From Limonium bicolor (lineage: Eukaryota > Streptophyta > Magnoliopsida > Caryophyllales > Plumbaginaceae), in contig CM041782.1 in the NCBI GenBank assembly GCA_023374045.1, positions 181,804,629 to 181,868,628 of the forward strand: a stretch of DNA of 64,000 bases. The letters are read 5' to 3'. A program made the position numbers and the translations under genes. The number at the start of each line of letters is the position of its first letter. Position 1 is the first letter of the stretch. The notes under the pieces are model-generated. The model ran no database searches, had not been told where the DNA came from, and was given only the letters and a program-made list of their open reading frames with translations. Shown here piece by piece: positions 57,601 through 64,000 of the stretch.

Positions 57601-58820
57601 TTCCCATCACCCAATACACACAGAACAAATGCAATTAAACTACTAACCCTTAATTTAATGCTAGTTCATTGAAATGCTTAGAGCAAGTTTCTAGGTTTAC
57701 CTTTGGAGAGTTTTAGAAGGGGTTTTAGCCTTGGTTCAAGAAGTGAGTTAACCACCATTGCAAGGTTGATTATGCTCACAAGAGAGAGAGAAAACAAGGC
57801 ATTACCAAAGAGGTAAAAATCGGTTATGAAGCAAGGTAGGGAAAACATGAGTTTTTCATGTAGATTTTTACCTTGTTGCAAAGAGGAGACTCAAGCTCAA
57901 ATGGGTGTGCCTTTCTCTTCATGGAGGAAAAACACGAAAATGAAACTCATCCTTTTCGAATTTTGAAAGAGAGAATGATAGAGGAGGATGAGGGGATTAC
58001 AAAATATGTAATTATTTTTGTGATTGGAGCTCAAATGGAGGTAGAGCATGGGAGAGAAGATGAAGTGCCATTGTTGTTGTTGTTGGGAGCTCCAAATCGC
58101 AGCAAGAAGGGAGGAGGAAGGGGAGAGAGTACGGTGTGGGGAAGGAAGGAAAGAGAGGGAGAGTGAAATGAGTGAGTGAGGTGAGAGAAAAGGAATAAGT
58201 ACCTTTTACTTTATTACTTTTTGCTTTGCTCTCTCTATTTGATTAGCTATGTACATGTGTGTGTGAGGGAGTTATTTGACTGATAAAAACCGGCCCCCTA
58301 CAGTTATACTAGTTGGAGCGTTTTCGTTTTTACCGAAATCGCTCGTTATTTTACCCGTTTAGGTACTATTCACTAACGGCCTATCTTTCCGAATTCCTCC
58401 GGTTTAATTATTTTTTATTAGTTATCAAGCTTCCATAATGCTTAATAATTATTTATTTAATGATTTTATAATTTTTACGGGTCCGTTTGACCACTTAAAG
58501 TCACGTTTTCGGGTTTTCTCTTTCTCGAAAAACGTGCTCTAAAAGCCTATTAGGCTTTTAGTTCATTACTTGGATTCGTTTCTTCGGAGTTGTTCCCATA
58601 GATTTATTTAGACTTATTTAAAGCCTTTAGAATCTTATAATACGTAACCCGAGGCCTCATCCTCCTATGGTTATTTAACGCTATTTAGCGTTTTTCACTT
58701 TTTAGCGTTTCTTTATTTCTTTTGGATTTATTTTTCCTTACCAATATTAATTGGGTACATTAGGCCCTTAAATACGTATTAGATAAATTTTGATCCCTAT
58801 ATTCAGGTCGGGGTATTTCA
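54639..58820 (-). repeat. E3 5' LTR, 4.2 kb
   Basis: Matches the 3' LTR over its whole length, with the palindrome array at 56369-56626, a T run at 56333-56359 and the hairpin/acceptor block at 55114-55146. Differences are dominated by one- to few-base gaps (for example TTACCCGTTTA against TTACCCGGTTTA), denser toward the right half (about 56640-58800). Confidence 0.92.
56369..56626. repeat. Palindrome array in E3 5' LTR: four units, core GGGTCGGTCGG
   Basis: Same four units as in the 3' LTR. The only difference noticed is one extra C in the third unit (CCCCCTGGG against CCCCTGGG). Confidence 0.92.
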
Positions 58821-58825
58821 CTTGG

Positions 58826-59542
58826 TGAGGAGCTTCGAAAACAGCAGCAAACAGAGGGAGAGGGAGAAATTGGCAAGGAAGGGGAAAAGGAGGCAAAGAG
58901 AAGAGGAAAAGAAAATGAGGAGGAGAGAGAGGAAAAGGGAAGAAGTACCCTTTTGCTTTTTGGCTCTTTCCTTTTTTAATAACTACTAGTTATGTGAGAG
59001 GGATGATTTCCTTATAAAACCGACCCCCATACAGTATATAAGCTGGGAGCGTTTTTCGTTTTCTACAGAAAACGCTTGTTAATTTACCCGGTTTTAGCAC
59101 TATTCACTACCGGGCCCGTTTTCTGCGAATTTTCTTGTTTCTTTAATTTTAATGGCCCTTAAGCTTCCATTAATGTTTATTTATTTATTAGTACTATAAT
59201 TTTTACGGGTTCGTTTGACCACTTAAAGTCACATTTTCGGGTTTTTCTCGAAAAACGTGCGCAAGCTTTATTAGCGTTTTAACTTTATTTGGATCCGTTT
59301 TCTTCGGGAATTGTTCCCAATATTTATTTAGGCCTTATTCGTTTAAAATTCATCCAATACCCTTTCCAAGGTTGTATTCCTCCTAGGGTCACTTAACGCT
59401 CAATTTAGCGTTTTTCGCTTTTTAAGCGTTTTCTTGTTTCTTTTGGATTTATTCTCTTTACCAAGATTACTTAGGCACTATTAGGCCCTCAAATATTATA
59501 TTAGAGTAATTTAATCACCCTAATTAAGTTCGGGGTATTTCA
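58826..59542 (-). mobile_element. Reverse LTR O, right part
   Basis: Continues LTR O after E3: a GA-rich stretch (the CT-rich leader in sense), then the conserved block with AATAAATCC/AAAAGAAAC words in sense, ending GTTCGGGGTATTTCA at 59542. Confidence 0.8.
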
Positions 59543-59706
59543 ATACATGTATTAAATGTGTGCATTAAAAAAACAAAAATTATTTTACTTTAAAATGATA
59601 CAATTTTTGTTAAAGATAAATAAACACAAGATATTTTGTAAGGAAGTGAATTGTATAAGAACATGATAACAGGAAAATAACTTTGTAAATTTTGTTTGTT
59701 GGAAAC
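59543..59706. other. AT-rich sequence
   Basis: No gene or repeat recognised. It abuts the end of LTR O without a visible site duplication. Confidence 0.5.
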
Positions 59707-60250
59707 TTATCAATTATCAAGAATATATTTTAACCTAGTGTTCAAAAGACTTATTAACTATCATATATACATTTCAAGCTACTGATAGAAACATTTATAA
59801 ATAATAATGTATGCATCATTATCTATCAATGGTGAAATCATTTATATTTAATTATGTATGCATTCTAAAATACTGACAAACACATCCATATGTGACCACT
59901 AATGCATCCTTAGAAACTGATTGACATATTTATATATACAATTGTGGATATAATTTTAGTTTTTGATGGAAACATTTATCTACTGTCACACAAATACTTT
60001 AATCACGAATGGAAAAAATTGTCAACTATCATGTATATATGTTAAACTACTGATGTAGACATTTAAGAATATTTATGTATACACTTTAAGCTAAGAATGA
60101 AAATATCAATATGTGGTCAGTGATGCATCTTTAGCTACTAATGGACTTGTTTATTGACAACCATTGATACATTTTTAAGCATTTGATAGAAACATTTATC
60201 AATATATCATGCACATTCCAAACTGTTGATTGGAGCATTTATAAGTAATC
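59707..60250. repeat. Degenerate 44-bp tandem array, about 11-12 units
   Basis: Units begin near 59763, 59807, 59854, 59902, 59945, 59989, 60031, 60074, 60123, 60165 and 60208 (spacings 42-49), with a weaker unit before. Each has ATGTATGCAT-like, TTTAAGCTACTGAT-like, then GAAACATTTAT. No unit is identical to another, so the array is old. Confidence 0.75.
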
Positions 60251-61330
60251 ATAAATTATAAAAGTAGTAAAATTATTTTTCATTGACAAAAGTGAGACAT
60301 TTAAATCTTGTCAACTCTTTGGCCACATATTAACTCATGATGGACTTGAAGACCTTTCTCTTCGAAATATCGTAAGTAGATATTTTCTTGTGAATCAAGG
60401 TTCTTAATGCTAAGTCAACAAAACATCCTCAAATAGTATGTTCTTGGAAGTGTCTTTGTGTGAGATTCTTGTTGAAACTTGTGGACAACTATAACAAACA
60501 AACAAATTGTATACCATGAAATATATTTCTAAGTAAAAAATGTTGAATTTTCATTTCCTTTAATCACGGTTCAAAATATATTTGTTTTTTCGTAAATTTG
60601 TTATGTATTTTAATTTATAGTTTATTTACAACTTTTTCTGGAAACTATTTCTTATTTATAGTTGCTAATTAATTATACAAATCCTATTTGCTACAAGCAT
60701 ATGTGAAAACTAATGAGCACTGGAATTTAATTCAAGTAAAAACTTTGAATTTAATGTTGTTATTGAGGAAAAATTGCACATGTTGGTTTTCTTTTTCTAA
60801 GTTAAATGAACTATTTATTATCTATTCATTAACCTAAATTTTAAATTGATGCATGCTCATCTTTTAATATAAATATTATAAAAATATAATTTAAGTGTAT
60901 ATAAATATGATCAAATTTTTTTTACGTGTATACAATGTTATAAATTTTGTTGTGCAGTTAGTGACTTTTTACATAATGATTATCTTATCTTATACTGTAT
61001 CAAATAAGATATTGTAATAAAAACAATACTATCATACCAAAATAATGAATTGTATGAGTTAACTTTTTATAATAAAAATATTACTTAGAAAAAAGGAATT
61101 CTCATGGATCCATAACTATACATTTGATAATTGTGTTTGGGGAGAATGATTCACCAAGCAAGTTTGTTGTTATTAACTTTTTTTTGATAAATATCTGGAA
61201 GACCAGGTTACAAGGTGATACTTTGGTGTAGCCTTTCTCACCAAAATTATGATAACAAGCAAAAAAAATAAAGTAGAAAAGAAAACCAAGTATTAAGACT
61301 AGGAGAATAATAGAGTGAACAGAGTTTTTG
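60251..61330. other. AT-rich intergenic sequence
   Basis: No supported gene. 60850-61065 resembles 40520-40735 on the other side of the O/E3 insertion. T-rich on the plus strand near 61175. Confidence 0.55.
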
Positions 61331-61880
61331 CATATAAGACTGCATGAGGAGGCAGGTGAACCTGCTGCCGGTTCCATTCGATGCAAAGCTGTTTGACAGA
61401 TGCCCCAGTTTCGCTCCAGTTTGGCACCACGTCTAGTATCTCTGCGTACATATGACTCCTTGCTTCAACTTGCGTGGGCGCATAGACAAAGATTATCACA
61501 CCCGGGAAAGGGATGGATTGTCATTCCATCAGAACAGCTATCCATCGATTTCCATGAGTGGGAGTTGCGGATTGTAATGACATTTGGGTTCCACATAACT
61601 ATTAGGCCTCCAGAGTGACCTTCTGGGGGACCTCGATTGAGTTAGAATTATTGAACTGTCCCTATAGTCCCTGCCACTCATTTGAAGGTCGAGCCCGATG
61701 CGTTTTCAAAAGTCTCACAATGTTTGTGTCGGTTTCTTTTACATCTCGCCTGAGGATTGCCCACTTTTCTTTTTTGAATACTCCCTAATGTTTTAAAAGT
61801 AAATCGTATTTGTCATTGAACACAATGCCTTTTGTTCTTCGACTCATTTGCTACGCCTTGAAATTTGAGAAATTTTTGGA
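61331..61880 (-). pseudogene. LINE (L1-type) endonuclease fragment, decayed
   Basis: On the minus strand, in broken frames, GGLIVMWNPNVITI-like sequence is followed by an intact stretch of 66 codons (61499-61299) beginning IIFVYAPTQVEARSHMYAEI. The order SGG(I/L)xxxW, then VYAPT...R..(L/M)(W/Y) matches the apurinic-type endonuclease of plant LINEs, where it nicks target DNA. A preceding part (about 61720-61620) resembles the ETR...W region but needs frameshifts. No RT or poly-A end is present. Fragment only; assignment from motif order. Confidence 0.45.
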
Positions 61881-61908
61881 GTGATATGTCAGGGTTTGGA
61901 TAGTGACA

Positions 61909-61959
61909 CACTACTACGAAAAATATAGATAATGACATTTTTAACCCCACTTAATAAAG
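61909..61959 (+). mobile_element. Possible CACTA (En/Spm) terminal repeat, interrupted by an LTR
   Basis: CACTACTACGAAAAATATAG then ATAATGACATTTTTAACCCC resembles plant CACTA termini (CACTAC..GAAAAA, then GACATTTTTA). The LTR at 61960 starts 51 bases in, so the rest of the transposon, if present, lies beyond the window. Confidence 0.45.
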
Positions 61960-64000
61960 TGTAACACCCCATCCAAAACCTATCGTGGTTATCGCAATCT
62001 GAACACTTAATCGAATACGTCGCAGCGGAAATAAACAACACCTGGAACCTTGCCCACGTCTGATCGTATATATACCGGCTTAACATTACAAACTTTCCAA
62101 AAATACTTATCCAGCTTACATCAACATTCATAACACCCCAACCAACCGAGTACTAGTATTTTAAACATAATCCCCAAACTACATCAGTTTAATATAAACA
62201 GTCGGGTGCACAGGCGCAACCCGAACTCAAAATAAATGTCCCACCCTAAGAACTAAACCGCTCCTACTCTCGTAGTGCTCCTCATGGGCCTCTTACCTCA
62301 AGTGTAAAAATAGCCCCCGGAGGGGGTCAGCACGAAGCTGGTACACCCTCTCATGGCCCCCAAGCTAACGGGGCTACGACGACTAATGCGATAGCATGGA
62401 ATTGATTACATACACAAGCATAATAGAGGCAATAACAATAACCACAGATGAACATATATAGTTCACACCATGAACGACTCAAGCGTTCCTTAACAAGTGG
62501 GTTAGAACCCCCTCCTTAGTCCTTATTTCCTTAATCTCAGTTCCTTACCTTACCTTAATCTCAATCTCAATCTTAATCTTATCTCAGTATACAAACCTTT
62601 CCGTGAAGGGATTGGTGGAGCTTAATTCGAACCTGGGATTTAGGTGATCCCACCGCACCATCTTAATGCCACCTACTCTGGACGGGAGTCCAGCGCAGCT
62701 GAGCCGGCAACCGGCCCTAGGCTACAAGTCCGAAGACAAGTCCTTAAGCGGAGGGCGGATTGACCAGATACCGTCCCCTTTTTCCTTAGCATGCATGACC
62801 GGAGATCGGTCCCGGGTTTCCTCACTCAAGTTCAGTTAATAGACATCTTAAACACCATGTGCTAGCTAAGCCTTAACGGGCATTAACCAACAACCATCAA
62901 ACTTAACTCTTATTCTTAACTCAGTAAGTACTAAACTTGGTTAGTAGCAATCTCAAGTCCCGTGGGTTAGTGTAAAGCTAACACAAACACAACGAGAATA
63001 AATATAACCGGTTGCATGCTTTATCTTGTTTAAGTCATAGCAAGTAAAAGATAGCACACAAGCCGAGGGACACCTCGTTAGCAAGCAGGTCACAGGAAGG
63101 ACTGTATCGTTCACCGTCGGTCGTTGTTCGTTTAACCTTCTTCGGGGTCCCAATTCACAAACCTAAAACATTCATTCATTTTTAGGTCATTAGTTATTTG
63201 CACCTTACTTAACTCACTTAGTCCCTAGGGATTCCCATTCAATATCCTCTCAAGTCTTTGCCACTTAGCTTTCCACTTAATTTTTAAACATCAAAACTTA
63301 TACTTAACCTTAACTTAGTTCCTTAAGTTCTTAGAGTCCTAATCATTACCACCCTACCAAAGGTATACCTCATTACCTATTACCATTCTTAGAATTCATA
63401 ATTTCTTCTTTTTTTTTTTAAGTGTTAAGGGTCGACCGACCCACCGACCGACGCTACCCCTGGGTCGGTCCATTACAGAAACTCTTCCGTCTCTTGAAAC
63501 CCATCCGACCGACCCAGAGCTAGACCGACCGACCCAAACCCTCTGGGTCGGTCCCTTACAGAACCCATTTTCCTACATTAAACCTTTGCCCGACCGACCC
63601 AAGGCTAAGCCGACCGACCCAAACCCCCTGGGTCGGTCCAGTCCAGAGGCATTCCGGCTGGCTTAACATGGCCCGACCGACCCGAAACTGGGTCGGACCC
63701 TGGGTCGGTCCTCTACAGAACTCTCTCTTAAATTGCCTCTTTCAATTCCAAACTTCCCCTCATATATTCTAATATGCTATAACCTCATTTGGGCACCTCA
63801 AATACACCTTAAGCCCTCCTCTAAACACATTAAATCATTCACCAAAATCCACCTTAGTCATTATGCATTTTCCTTGTAATAATGCTACACTTGTAATGCT
63901 TTCCTCTAGGTTTCTAGGTGGTGGTTCATACCTAATGTAACCACTATGCCAAATGTTTCCTTCACCACTATAACATCATCTCCCAAGCATCTCTCACTAT
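61960..64000 (-). mobile_element. Reverse LTR of a further related element (runs off the window)
   Basis: Starts TGTAACACCCCATCC, the reverse complement of the conserved LTR end, and has the same order of landmarks: a GC hairpin with T run at 62297-62330 (sense CTGACCCCC, GGGGG, CTATTTTTACACTTGAG) and a four-unit palindrome array at 63431-63710. It is clearly diverged from E3, so a third subfamily. Whether it is solo or part of a full element cannot be told. Confidence 0.75.
63431..63710. repeat. Palindrome array in the last LTR: four units, core GGGTCGGTC
   Basis: Units at about 63431-63470, 63504-63553, 63590-63638 and 63672-63710, period about 80 bp. Three have two tandem CCGACCGACCC arms and one GGGTCGGTCC arm, a different layout from E3. 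Each is followed by the shared spacer start ACAGAAACTC/ACAGAACCC. Confidence 0.9.

Larger units (their letters stand above)
44899..58820 (-). mobile_element. Element E3: complete non-autonomous LTR element, 13.9 kb, site duplication CTTGG
   Basis: Two LTRs (44899-49080 and 54639-58820) flank a 5.6-kb interior, and CTTGG flanks the element at 44894-44898 and 58821-58825. The primer site is next to the right LTR, so it reads on the minus strand. The interior aligns with that of E1 and carries no gag or pol. It is inserted in LTR O, so it is younger than O. Like E1 it has the signals for copying but would need proteins from another element. Confidence 0.9.

Noticed and set aside
61901..61911. 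TAGTG-ACA-CACTA as two CACTA transposons back to back
   Set aside because: The sequence left of TAGTG does not resemble a CACTA end when reverse-complemented, so the TAGTG is probably chance.

Overview
The window looks like nuclear DNA of a flowering plant, probably a dicot with a large, repeat-rich genome. It is almost entirely transposable elements, mostly nested LTR retrotransposons, and I recognise no host gene, tRNA gene or rRNA gene. The species cannot be named from the sequence. Coding capacity is limited to retroelement remnants, nearly all broken by stops or frameshifts.

Layout. (1) 1-4118, resuming at 19292-about 19459: the 3' part of a SIRE/Maximus-type Ty1/copia element, with an RNase H tail, a decayed accessory ORF behind its own TATA box, a polypurine tract and a 3' LTR. 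(2) That LTR is interrupted by solo LTR S1 (4119-7022, duplicated site AGAGG) and, almost at the same base, by element E1 (7030-19286, duplicated site AGGGT). (3) 19460-24440: a reverse LTR fragment, then Ty3/gypsy gag and RT fragments, an antisense fragment of an accessory ORF and a short promoter-bearing LTR piece. (4) 24440-about 40000: a large decayed reverse-oriented LTR (F) with minisatellites and a degenerate array of about 185-bp units. A complete 8,999-bp Athila-like element lacking pol (A1, 27063-36061, minus strand, duplicated site TCCAC) is inserted in that array. (5) 41248-59542: reverse LTR O, split by element E3 (44899-58820, minus strand, duplicated site CTTGG). (6) 59543-64000: AT-rich DNA with a degenerate 44-bp tandem array, a LINE endonuclease fragment, a possible CACTA terminus and the start of another reverse LTR.

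E1 and E3 are the same kind of element: long LTRs, an initiator-Met tRNA primer site inside a perfect hairpin, and 5.6-6.1 kb of related internal sequence without recognisable coding. They fit large non-autonomous LTR derivatives (LARD-like) that would need proteins from another element.

The most unusual theme is the repeated use of short GC-rich palindromes. The LTRs of S1, E1, E3, O and the last element carry 2-4 units of about 60-80 bp, each an imperfect palindrome plus a spacer. The position in the LTR is conserved, but the core is either GGGTCGGTCGG or GGTCCGGG, and the core does not follow LTR relatedness. A1 has its own version (GTCCG...CGGAC) upstream of its LTR TATA box and again upstream of its internal accessory ORF. 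The copia element has CGGTC...GACCG palindromes just upstream of the TATA box of its accessory ORF. A second unusual signal is that the A1 LTR end carries antisense similarity to two parts of tRNA-Asp, the same tRNA that its primer site matches. All alignments were made by eye.
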